From JBBQBQ01 sp038317685 (GTDB lineage: Bacteria; Desulfobacterota; Desulfuromonadia; Desulfuromonadales; DDH964), in NCBI GenBank assembly GCA_038317685.1, contig JBBQBQ010000076.1:1-14498 (forward strand): a DNA stretch of 14,498 nucleotides. Direction: 5' to 3'. Below are positions 7,449-14,200 of this stretch, one piece after another. The notes under the pieces were generated by a model. It was not told the DNA's origin. It was given only the letters and a program-made list of their open reading frames with translations, and made no database searches. How positions within the stretch are numbered: position 1 is the stretch's first letter; every line of letters starts with the position of its first letter. The position numbers were made by a program, and so were the translations under genes.

Positions 7449-10100
7449 ATGATCCGTAACTTGCGCTTGAACATCCACACCGGCCTGCTGCTGGTGGTTG
7501 CCCTTGCCCTCTTCTGTAACGCCGCGCTCCTCTTCTTCGCCCGACCGGTCGAGACCGCCCGGAACCTGGCGGCGGAGAAGCCGGTGTTTTTGTGGCTGGT
7601 CCTGGCCGCTTTGCTGCTGGACAGCGCTTTGGTTTGGCGAATGAGCCGCCGTCCGTCGCTGACCTCCGGACCTCCCGGGGAGCGGCCGGCGCCCCCGCCG
7701 GGCAACGGTCATCTGGGGGCCATCGGCGACCAGCTTAAGTTCCTGCAAACCCTCCTCGACGCCATACCCAACCCGGTCTTCTACAAGGATGCCGACGGCG
7801 CCTATCTCGGCTGCAATCGTGCCTTTGAGGCCTACCTCGGCCGTCCCCGGGAGGGGTTGGTCGGCAACAGCGTCTTTGACCTGGCCCCGCCCGAGCTCGC
7901 GGCCATCTACCACCAGGCCGACCGGGAACTCTTTGCCGGCCGTGCCGAACAGAGCTATGAAGCTGCAGTCCAATATGCCGACGGCAGCCGTCATGCGGTG
8001 GTCTTCTCCAAAGCCCCCTTTTTCAATGCCGACGGATCCCTGGGCGGGCTGATCGGCTCCTTCACCGACATCACCGAACACAAACGGGTTGAGGCCGCCC
8101 TCAAGGAGCAAAAGGATTTTGCCGACAGCCTGCTGCGCAACAGCGGTGCACCGACCTTCGTCCTCGATGCCCGCCACCGGGTGCTGGCGTGGAACCTCGC
8201 CTGTGAGGAGTTGACCGGCAAAACCGCCGCCGACCTCCTTGGCAGCTCCAATCACTGGCAGGCCTTCTACCCCGAACCGCACCCCTGCCTGGCCGATCTG
8301 ATCCTCAATCCCGCCCTGCTGGCATCGCAGGCAGACTGGGGCTATCAGCGGCTCCAGCCGTCGGAACTGGTCGAGGGAGGCCTGCAGGCCGAGGGCTGGT
8401 ATCCCGATCTCCACGGCCGGGCCTGCTACATCTTCTTCAATGCCGCGCCGATCCGCAACAGCGCCGGGGAAATGATCGCAGTCATCGAGACCCTGGAAGA
8501 CATTTCCGACCGTCAGAAGCACCAGCAGGAGACGGAGCTCTTCGCCCAGATCACCACCGCCCTGCGCCCAGCCCGCAACCGTCGGGAGATTCAGACCATT
8601 GTCCTCGACAGTGCGCTGGAATTGAGCCATGCCAGGACCGCCGCCCTTCTCTTCCATGACCCTGCCAGCGACCAACTGGTGGTGGAAGAGGGGCGCGGCC
8701 AGTGGGCCGTCGCCGCCGGCCTGCGGCTGGCCGCGGGGGAGGGCCTGGCTCGGGGCGCCATGGAGAGCCACCGCCACCAGCTCCACCATATCGACCTCCA
8801 GGATCCCCGCTTCGCCGATCCTGCCCTGCTGACCGGCTTGTCCCATGTGGCCTGCATCCCGCTCTTCACTCACGACCAGCCGGTCGGAGTCTTGAGCCTC
8901 GGCTTCAGCACTGCTGTCAACGATCAGGAGTTGCGCCAGTTGACGATCATCGGCGAGATTGCCGCCGGAGCCCTCCATCGCTCCATCCTCCACGAGCAGA
9001 CCGAACGACAGCTCCAGCGCCTCCTCGCCCTGCGCAATATCGACCTGGCCATTACCTCCAGCCTCGATCTGCGCCTTACTCTCCAGGTCCTCCTGGAGCA
9101 GGTTCGCGGCCAGCTGCAAGTCGATGCCGCCGATGTCTTTCTTTGCCGCCCGGACCAGGGGGGATTGGATTTTGCCGGGGGCCTCGGCTTTCGCCAGCCA
9201 CAGGAGCTGATCCAGCCGGTCCGTTCCAGCCGGCCCTGGCTGGCCCGCGTTCCCACGGCCCGTCAGTTCCTGACCACCGCCGAGCTGGCCGGCCGCGAAG
9301 AGGCGGCAAGCGCCTTTGGCGCCGAGCCTGAAGGTTTTGTCTTCGGTGCAGTCGTGCCGCTGATCTCCCATGGCCAGGTCCAGGGGGTTCTGGAAGTCTT
9401 TCACCGAACCCCCCTCGTCCCGCTCCCGGAATGGTCCGAGTTTCTGGAAGCCCTCGGCATCCAAGCGGCCATCGCCATCTACAAGGCCAGCCTCTTCAAC
9501 AGCCTGCAGCAGTCCAATGCCCGGCTAGTCCTCGCCTACGACACCACCATCGAAGGCTGGTCACGGGCCCTCGACCTGCGCGACCGGGAGACCGAGGGCC
9601 ACTCGGTACGAGTCACCGAAATGGCCCTGCATCTCGCCCGGGCCATGGGCTTTGCCGAGGACCAGCTGGTCCACATCCGGCGCGGCGCCCTCCTTCACGA
9701 TATCGGCAAGATGGGGATCCCCGACCGCATCCTCCTCAAACAAGGGGCCCTGACCCCGGAGGAATGGGAGATCATGCACCAGCACCCGAACTTCAGCTAC
9801 CAGCTCCTTTCTCCCATCGAACACCTGCGGCCGGCCCTCGACATCCCCTACTGCCACCATGAGAAGTGGAACGGCAGCGGCTACCCACGCGGGCTGAAGG
9901 GGGAACAGATCCCCCTGGCGGCCCGCATCTTCACAGTCGTCGACGTCTGGGATGCGCTGCGCTCCGACCGTCCCTACCGGGCCGGCTGGCCACCCGAAAG
10001 GGTCCAGGCCTACCTGCGGGAACAGGCCGGAAGCCATTTCGACCCGGCCGTGGTCGCGACCTTCCTGGCCCTGGACCTCTCCGTCTTCGAGCTCCGCTAG
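7449..10100 (+). CDS. Membrane-anchored PAS-PAS-GAF-GAF-HD-GYP protein, predicted c-di-GMP phosphodiesterase
   Basis: The protein has 883 residues from ATG 7449. Two hydrophobic helices (about 9-31 and 45-63) form a membrane hairpin. They are followed by PAS 1 (about 97-211, with IPNPVFYKDADGAYLGCN and ending GSFTDITEHKR), PAS 2 (about 223-356), GAF 1 (about 361-516), GAF 2 (about 521-681) and a C-terminal HD-GYP domain (about 691-881). The HD-GYP domain keeps H750-D751 in LLHDIGKMGIPDRIL and the signature G811-Y812-P813 with QIPLAARIFTVVDVWDAL. It is therefore probably active and would hydrolyse c-di-GMP, to pGpG or GMP, under control of small-molecule or redox signals sensed by the PAS/GAF part. 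The frame stays open to a TTG at 7422, but the ATG sits just before the first membrane helix; its AAGGA is close, at 3 bases. The TAG stop lies inside the terminal repeat of the adjacent palindromic element. Confidence 0.9.
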   Translation: MIRNLRLNIHTGLLLVVALALFCNAALLFFARPVETARNLAAEKPVFLWLVLAALLLDSALVWRMSRRPSLTSGPPGERPAPPPGNGHLGAIGDQLKFLQTLLDAIPNPVFYKDADGAYLGCNRAFEAYLGRPREGLVGNSVFDLAPPELAAIYHQADRELFAGRAEQSYEAAVQYADGSRHAVVFSKAPFFNADGSLGGLIGSFTDITEHKRVEAALKEQKDFADSLLRNSGAPTFVLDARHRVLAWNLACEELTGKTAADLLGSSNHWQAFYPEPHPCLADLILNPALLASQADWGYQRLQPSELVEGGLQAEGWYPDLHGRACYIFFNAAPIRNSAGEMIAVIETLEDISDRQKHQQETELFAQITTALRPARNRREIQTIVLDSALELSHARTAALLFHDPASDQLVVEEGRGQWAVAAGLRLAAGEGLARGAMESHRHQLHHIDLQDPRFADPALLTGLSHVACIPLFTHDQPVGVLSLGFSTAVNDQELRQLTIIGEIAAGALHRSILHEQTERQLQRLLALRNIDLAITSSLDLRLTLQVLLEQVRGQLQVDAADVFLCRPDQGGLDFAGGLGFRQPQELIQPVRSSRPWLARVPTARQFLTTAELAGREEAASAFGAEPEGFVFGAVVPLISHGQVQGVLEVFHRTPLVPLPEWSEFLEALGIQAAIAIYKASLFNSLQQSNARLVLAYDTTIEGWSRALDLRDRETEGHSVRVTEMALHLARAMGFAEDQLVHIRRGALLHDIGKMGIPDRILLKQGALTPEEWEIMHQHPNFSYQLLSPIEHLRPALDIPYCHHEKWNGSGYPRGLKGEQIPLAARIFTVVDVWDALRSDRPYRAGWPPERVQAYLREQAGSHFDPAVVATFLALDLSVFELR

Positions 10101-10254
10101 CAGGCTGATGAAAAACGCCCATCTGCTGCGTTGGCCTCATCCTTCGTCAGCGACGTACCTGCCAGGTACGCCTTTTCCCTCAGGATTTCGTCCGCCTTGC
10201 ATCTGAGCCTTTTTGACCAGCCTGAGTAATCTGACTTTTTCAACACCCTGCTAG
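10097..10254. repeat. 158-bp palindromic MITE/REP-like intergenic element
   Basis: Positions 10097-10115 (ctagcaggctgatgaaaaa) are matched, inverted, by 10236-10254, where the reverse complement reads ctagcagggtgttgaaaaa (2 mismatches). Inside lies a 124-bp imperfect palindrome, 10101-10224. Its left arm begins caggctgatgaaaaacgcccat and the right arm, reversed, begins caggctggtcaaaaaggctcag. It folds around a perfect gtacct-gcc-aggtac core (10155-10169). The right end therefore carries two tandem versions of the terminus. Both outer ends carry CTAG, which could be a target duplication or part of the repeat. No coding region is seen inside. It lies between the convergent HD-GYP and mtgA genes, where it could also act as a bidirectional terminator, and its first bases include the HD-GYP stop codon. 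The rest of the gap, 10255-10318, shows nothing recognisable. Confidence 0.75.
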
Positions 10255-10318
10255 GGGCGCAGCCGCACCCCGTCGCCACCCTTCCCCTCCCGGTCTGCCC
10301 AAAGCCGCCCGCCCCTGG

Positions 10319-11182
10319 TTACTGTGACTCCGTCCCAGCCGGGTCTTCCTCTCCCGCAGCCGGCAACGGCGCGGCATCTTCCTCCGGTTCCAGCCGGTCG
10401 TCAAGTGGCTCCGGGGCCGGCTTCCCGCCCAGTTCATCCCGCGCCGCCGCATAGCCCTGTGCCGAAAGGACCCCGCGGCCGCGCAGCAGGCGCAGAATCC
10501 GCTCCGCCCGCCGGCGCACCTTGTCCGGTTTGAGGGCCGGGTTATAGGCGCGGCGCGGACCGGGGAGGATCGCGGCGAGAAAGGCGCACTGGGCCGGGGT
10601 CAGGTCGCTGACGGGCCGGTGAAAGTGGTAGCGCGCCCCCTCCCCCACCCCGAAGACCAGGGGCCCGAGTTCCACGACATTCAGGTAGAGCTCCAGAATC
10701 CGGCCCTTTTTCAGGCTCTGCTCCAGGCGCCGCGCCAGGACGATCTCCTCCAGCTTGCGCGGGATGCTCTTGCTGCGGGAGAGAAAAACGTTCTTGGCCA
10801 GCTGCTGGGTAATGGTCGATGCGCCCCGGGCGAGGCGCCGCTGTTCAAGGTCGTATTTGAGCGCTTCCTTCATCGCCGGCACGTCGATCCCCTGATGCTC
10901 GTAGAAATTGGCATCCTCGGCGACGATCACCGCCCACTGCATCGCCTCGGGAATCTTCGCCAACGGCGTCCAGGCAGGGTTACGGGGTCCGAGCAGAAAG
11001 GGATGTTCGCGACCCTGCCAGTCCCGGACAGTCAGGGTCAGGGTGGTTTTGCGGTCCTTGAGGACCGTGACGTCGGGAAGGGTGAGATAGCACCAGCCGA
11101 CCCAGACGCCAATCCCCAGCAGCAAAACGCCGGCGAAGGCGGCAAGGCGTCGCAACCATCGAGAAAGGAGACCGGGAGTCAT
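10319..11182 (-). CDS. mtgA: Monofunctional biosynthetic peptidoglycan glycosyltransferase MtgA
   Basis: The 287-residue protein polymerises lipid II into glycan strands at the periplasmic face of the inner membrane. One membrane helix (about 13-35) anchors a family GT51 domain. The catalytic glutamate is E89 in VAEDANFYEHQGID. The second motif is GASTITQQLAKNVFLS (120-135), followed by the RKLEEIVLARRLEQ segment (142-155), the KGRILELYLNVVELG motif (159-173) and LPGPRRAYNP (206-215). There is no transpeptidase domain, which makes it MtgA rather than a class A PBP. The last 35 or so residues are Pro/Glu/Asp-rich and probably disordered. I chose ATG 11182 because it comes just before the anchor helix. 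The open frame reaches 11416 inside thiM, but that part has no membrane-protein character. The ribosome-binding site (GGA, about 9 bases upstream) is weak. It lies 64 bases after thiM on the same strand. Confidence 0.93.
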   Translation of the reverse strand: MTPGLLSRWLRRLAAFAGVLLLGIGVWVGWCYLTLPDVTVLKDRKTTLTLTVRDWQGREHPFLLGPRNPAWTPLAKIPEAMQWAVIVAEDANFYEHQGIDVPAMKEALKYDLEQRRLARGASTITQQLAKNVFLSRSKSIPRKLEEIVLARRLEQSLKKGRILELYLNVVELGPLVFGVGEGARYHFHRPVSDLTPAQCAFLAAILPGPRRAYNPALKPDKVRRRAERILRLLRGRGVLSAQGYAAARDELGGKPAPEPLDDRLEPEEDAAPLPAAGEEDPAGTESQ

Positions 11183-11246
11183 AAGGTTATTCCGTCGCTG
11201 CGAGGAAGGTCGGCGGTCGGGAAGATTGAAACGGTTCCGAGGGCGG

Positions 11247-12056
11247 CTACTCCGCGGCCACCTGCAGATGAGCGGCAATCTCCCCCGGGCCGACCGCATA
11301 AAGCGCGTCGAGGAAGGCCACCGCAAAACTGCCGGGCCGGTCACTGACGCGGATCGCCAGATCGCCACAGAGTCCGTAGACGCCGAAAGCCGCCGCCGTC
11401 GCCGCCAGCAGGTCATGGCCGGCCACCGCGCAAAAGGCCCCGGTCAGGGCGGACAGACCGCAGCCCATCCCGGTCACCCGGGTCATCAGCGGCTGGCCGT
11501 TGGCGATGCGGTAGACGTCGGCGCCGTCGGTCACCAGGTCCCGCTCCCCGGAGATGGCGACAATGCACCCGCGGGCAACGGCCAGCGCCTTGGCAGCGGC
11601 CACCACCTCGGCGGTGAGGCTAAGGGCCGAATCGACACCGCGGGGACGCCCCCCCTCCCCCGCCAGCGAAAAGACCTCCGAGGCGTTGCCGCGCAGGATC
11701 GCGACCCGGCACTCGGCCATGATCCGCTCCACCGCGGCGGTGCGCATCCGGGTCGCCCCGGCGCCCACCGGATCGAGGACCACGGGAATCCCCCGGCGGT
11801 TGGCGGCCTGCCCGGCGACCACCATCGCTTCCAGCCAGGCCGGCTCAACAGTGCCGATGTTGAGGACCACCGCCCCGGCGATCCCCGCCATCTCTTCCAC
11901 CTCGTCCAGACTGTGCGCCATGACCGGCGAGGCGCCGACGGCAAGGAGCGCATTGGCCGAGGAATTCATGACCACGAAATTGGTGATGTTGTGCACCAGC
12001 GGTGCGCTGGCGCGGACCCTGGCGAGGAGGTCGGCGGTGTAGGATTTCATGTCCAT
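11247..12056 (-). CDS. thiM: Hydroxyethylthiazole kinase ThiM
   Basis: The 269-residue protein phosphorylates 4-methyl-5-(2-hydroxyethyl)thiazole with ATP, salvaging the thiazole half of thiamine. The N-terminus has the substrate-binding LVHNITNFVVMNSSANALLAVGASPVMA block (20-47), followed by VVLDPVGAGATRMR (92-105) and RGNASE (122-127). The C-terminal VTGMGCGLSALTGAF (194-208) carries the catalytic-site Cys199 and the anion-hole glycines; many family members have GTGC where this one has GMGC. The length is normal. ATG 12056 is preferred, with a second in-frame ATG two codons later and a GGAG about 11 bases upstream. No TPP riboswitch fits in the 51-base gap after siaD. No other thiamine gene is in the window. 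The short gaps on both sides suggest read-through from siaD and into mtgA. Confidence 0.95.
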   Translation of the reverse strand: MDMKSYTADLLARVRASAPLVHNITNFVVMNSSANALLAVGASPVMAHSLDEVEEMAGIAGAVVLNIGTVEPAWLEAMVVAGQAANRRGIPVVLDPVGAGATRMRTAAVERIMAECRVAILRGNASEVFSLAGEGGRPRGVDSALSLTAEVVAAAKALAVARGCIVAISGERDLVTDGADVYRIANGQPLMTRVTGMGCGLSALTGAFCAVAGHDLLAATAAAFGVYGLCGDLAIRVSDRPGSFAVAFLDALYAVGPGEIAAHLQVAAE

Positions 12057-12107
12057 TGATGGGTTTTCTCCGGGGTTGAGGGGGGTGGGCGGGTGACCTG
12101 CGCAGCT

Positions 12108-13259
12108 TCAGCAGCCTCCGGCCAAAAAAACCGTCCGGTTCCGACCCTCCTCTTTGGCGCGATAGAGGGCCGCGTCGGCTCGGGCCATACAGCGATCCAG
12201 GGCCTCCCCCAGGCAAAAGACGGTCCCTCCGAGGCTGATGGTCGTGCGAACGACCGCTCCCTCGATCTCCAGGGCCAGTCCTTCAATCATGGACCGCACC
12301 TTTTCGGCGACAACCATCGCCTGCGCTTGATCCGTCTCGGGCAAGAGGAGCAGGAACTCTTCCCCCCCCCAGCGCCCGCAGCTGTCTTCCCGGCGCAGGG
12401 GCTTGATCAGCAGTTCGGCAGCGGCGGCCAGAATCCGGTCGCCGATTGGATGCCCATAATGATCGTTGATCTCCTTGAAGCGATCAAAATCGAGCATAAC
12501 CACCGCGAAAACCTTGGCATGGCGCCTGCCCCTGCTCTCTTCGACAGCCAATCGCTCATACATCTCCCGGCGATTGGGGAGTCCCGTCATATAATCGGTG
12601 CGGGAGGCGAGATCGAGCCGGCTCTTCAGATCCTGAAGATTGGACTGGTAGCTGTCACTGATTCTGGCAATACGGTTCATCCGGCGGGAGAGGCGGAGAT
12701 ATTTCTGGAAGAGGTTGGAAAAGGCCCCGGCAAGAGGGCTGTCTGCAAAATGGGGGTGATGGACGAGGGGCAGAAATTCCGCCAAAACCGGGTCGTCGAA
12801 GTCCTCGGATTGGAATGCTCCCGTCGAGGGCTGTGGGGCCGGGGCAGGACCGACACGGTAGGACCGTGACTGGGCAAGGTAACTGGCGGAGCAGTCCGGG
12901 CAAAGTCCGTGGGAAAAGAGGAGGTCCGAGTGCTCGGACAGGTACTGTTCCAACTGCTTCCAATAACCCTCGTCGGTGCGAACCTTCTTGCAGGTGGCAC
13001 AGATGGGGATACACCCCTTGAGGAGACTCAGGTTGTCGAGGGCGTTCTGGAGTTCTTCGACCAGGGCCTTGATTTCGCCCTGATATCCGTCGCTGATGCG
13101 TGCGATCCGGGCCATCCGCTGATCGAGTTTCATGAACCCCTGGAAGAGTTCCCGAGCCTCAGCAAAGGATAATGGTTCGCCTTTCGCCGCCCCCTCGAAA
13201 CGGTCCCGGTATTTCCCGATCAGGGGGTTCCCCTCCTCTGCGACCATGGTCCTGGTCAT
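12108..13259 (-). CDS. siaD: SiaD-type diguanylate cyclase with duplicated stalk motif and Cys4 insert
   Basis: The 383-residue cytoplasmic protein should make c-di-GMP from GTP. The C-terminal GGDEF domain (about 215-380) has the active-site loop GGEEF (298-302) and an intact inhibitory I-site, R289-x-x-D292, five residues before it. It also has DYMTGLPNRR (222-231) and LDFDRFKEIND (256-266). The N-terminal part is unusual. A helix with RMARIARISDGYQ (48-60) recurs as RMNRIARISDSYQ (193-205), the second copy leading straight into GGDEF. Between them lies a motif of the form PICATCKKVR...GYW...HS...FSHGLCPDC, with C87, C90, C120 and C123 as a likely metal site. A Pro-rich linker covers about 138-148. 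By analogy with Pseudomonas SiaD, SiaC should bind the stalk and activate the enzyme. The start overlaps the siaC stop in ATGA. A run of nine G encodes the GGEEF loop. SiaD of Pseudomonas is shorter and, to my knowledge, lacks the Cys4 part. Confidence 0.87.
   Translation of the reverse strand: MTRTMVAEEGNPLIGKYRDRFEGAAKGEPLSFAEARELFQGFMKLDQRMARIARISDGYQGEIKALVEELQNALDNLSLLKGCIPICATCKKVRTDEGYWKQLEQYLSEHSDLLFSHGLCPDCSASYLAQSRSYRVGPAPAPQPSTGAFQSEDFDDPVLAEFLPLVHHPHFADSPLAGAFSNLFQKYLRLSRRMNRIARISDSYQSNLQDLKSRLDLASRTDYMTGLPNRREMYERLAVEESRGRRHAKVFAVVMLDFDRFKEINDHYGHPIGDRILAAAAELLIKPLRREDSCGRWGGEEFLLLLPETDQAQAMVVAEKVRSMIEGLALEIEGAVVRTTISLGGTVFCLGEALDRCMARADAALYRAKEEGRNRTVFLAGGC
12362..12370. repeat. 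Run of nine G (coding strand) inside the siaD GGEEF codons
   Basis: Nine consecutive C on the plus strand read as nine G on the coding strand and encode the W-G-G-E part of the catalytic loop (tgg ggg ggg gaa). The frame is intact here. A slip of one base would remove the end of the active-site domain. It is one of only two runs of nine noticed in the window; the other is in siaB. Confidence 0.9.
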
Positions 13260-13642
13260 GGGGCCTCACTGGCCGGCAGGATCAGGAACGGCAGGGTGAC
13301 CTCCTCCTGGAACTCCTCGGCGGTTTCCAATGCCCGGTCGTTTTCGGCATCGTAATACCAATGGACCTCGACCGGCTTGCCGCGCAGGAACGTCTCTTCG
13401 AGGAGATCAAGGATATCCATCATGCACTTGGTACTGCCGGTGTTGAGGTAGCTGAAGTGGGCCTTGAGAATGACCGGCCCGGCATGGACCGCCAGGAACC
13501 GGGAGATCCAGGAAAGGAGCGGTTTGAAGAATTCGAAGGAATTCTCGGGGAAGGATTCACCGCTCATGGTCAGCACCCCGCGGAGCGGGTCGAAGAGAAT
13601 TTCAGGGGTGGATCGGGTCTTTTCAAGTTGCAGGATTTCCAT
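13256..13642 (-). CDS. siaC: SiaC-family switch protein (DUF1987)
   Basis: The 128-residue single-domain protein belongs to the SiaC (DUF1987) family. In Pseudomonas, unphosphorylated SiaC binds and stimulates the diguanylate cyclase SiaD. SiaB phosphorylates it at Thr68 and SiaA removes the phosphate. Family signatures are visible: TRSTPEILFDPLRGVLTMSG (9-28), the S-x-PEN-x-x-x-FF-x-PL block (30-42) and the FSYLNTGSTKCMMDILDLL segment (63-81). The threonine in LNTGSTK falls exactly at position 68, so the regulatory site is conserved. ATG 13642 has GGAG (13649-13652) 6 bases upstream. The gene begins 10 bases after the stop (13653) of the frame-corrected siaB and ends with ATGA overlapping siaD. 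Both spacings suggest coupled translation and balanced amounts of the partners. Confidence 0.92.
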   Translation of the reverse strand: MEILQLEKTRSTPEILFDPLRGVLTMSGESFPENSFEFFKPLLSWISRFLAVHAGPVILKAHFSYLNTGSTKCMMDILDLLEETFLRGKPVEVHWYYDAENDRALETAEEFQEEVTLPFLILPASEAP

Positions 13643-13652
13643 GACGATCTCC

Positions 13653-13778
13653 CTAAATCAAAGCCTTAAGACTGAAAAAACAGGTATCCCCATCGATCTC
13701 CCGGAGAGAGAACTGGAGGGGCTCGGCGGCGCTGCGGGCCATGTCGATCAAGCCAAGGCCGGCACCCCTCCCCGGTTC
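13653..13778 (-). pseudogene. siaB: Out-of-frame C-terminal part of siaB
   Basis: In the frame offset from the readable siaB ORF, the minus strand encodes R-GAGLGLIDMARSAAEPL and, further on, FSLREIDGDTCFFSLKALI before a TAG at 13655-13653. This is the expected end of a SiaB kinase. The glycine-rich GAGLGLIDMA resembles the ATP-lid (G2-box) motif of HATPase-like folds. Adding one base (or removing two) in the G-rich stretch at about 13770-13788 joins it to the upstream ORF and gives a 182-residue protein ending 10 bases before siaC. The segment has no start of its own and should not be translated unless the frame is restored. Confidence 0.82.
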
Positions 13779-14200
13779 GCCCCCCCCCGGCGCAGCTGCT
13801 CTTTGTAGAGGGCCTTGAGCCCCGGTCGGTCCAGACTTGACAGTTTTTCGAGGTGAGCTATGACCGGAGTGATGTCAGCTCGGCTGACGACATTTCCGGA
13901 ACTGACGACATATTTACCGGCACTCCGGCCGATGACGACAATGGCCGCGCTGGAAGGACCCCCTCCAGGGGTGTCAAGAGCTTTGCGCTCGGTGTAGTTC
14001 TTGACGTTCTGGGCCTGTTCGACAAAGACCGAAAAGACGTTCATCAGAGAGGTCTTGGTGATCTGCTCCGCCTCCAGGTAACGCTTCACAGCGGTGCCGA
14101 GCTCTTCGATGATGCTGTGGGAGAAGGGTCCGGCAAAACAGATGAGGACCTCCTCGTCACTGAGTTTGGTCATGAGATCATAAAGGTCGATAGTTGCCAA
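13748..14200 (-). CDS. siaB: SiaB-family protein kinase, truncated by a frameshift as read
   Basis: As read, the ORF gives 150 residues and belongs to the SiaB kinase family, which in Pseudomonas phosphorylates SiaC and so switches off SiaD. The N-terminal part is intact, with MATIDLYDLMTKLSDEEVLICFAG (1-24) and a helix carrying E61-x-x-x-N65 in FVEQAQNVKNYT that looks like the N-box of a HATPase-like fold. After LYKEQLRRGG (131-140) the frame passes a run of nine G and ends abnormally in ANRGGVPALA. The lost C-terminus is present in another frame down to 13653. The start is TTG at 14200, chosen because AGGAG (14210-14214) lies 9 bases upstream; the next in-frame ATG (14173) has no such site. 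It overlaps the siaA end by 23 bases. Without its C-terminus the protein should lack kinase activity (inference). Confidence 0.85.
   Translation of the reverse strand: MATIDLYDLMTKLSDEEVLICFAGPFSHSIIEELGTAVKRYLEAEQITKTSLMNVFSVFVEQAQNVKNYTERKALDTPGGGPSSAAIVVIGRSAGKYVVSSGNVVSRADITPVIAHLEKLSSLDRPGLKALYKEQLRRGGANRGGVPALA
13780..13788. repeat. Run of nine G (coding strand) at the siaB frame break
   Basis: Nine C on the plus strand (nine G in the coding sense) sit just where the siaB frame stops matching its family. Ten G, or seven, would restore the frame. Nearby runs of four G (13773-13788 neighbourhood) could also host the indel. The run may be a slippage site, a fixed mutation or a sequencing error. 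Confidence 0.9.

Noticed and set aside
7017..9464. Minus-strand ORF of 815 codons antisense to the barrel and HD-GYP genes
   Set aside because: It spans two well-supported plus-strand genes and the gap between them, and its composition is that of a mirror frame, rich in G, A, Q and E with no motif.
10255..10318. Gene or RNA in the remainder of the HD-GYP/mtgA gap
   Set aside because: GC-rich sequence with no frame, start signal, stem or tRNA-like fold.
11183..11416. N-terminal extension of MtgA from 11416 into thiM
   Set aside because: The added residues are Arg/Ser/Pro-rich shadow sequence overlapping thiM. The membrane anchor starts right after ATG 11182.
11641..11660. Shorter G/C runs (seven bases) in thiM, gltD and gltB as slippage sites
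   Set aside because: Runs of seven recur across the window in intact genes, as expected at this GC content. Only the two runs of nine stand out.
12057..12107. Possible TPP riboswitch before thiM
   Set aside because: The gap is only 51 bases and lacks the conserved CUGAGA and ACCUGAU-type elements.
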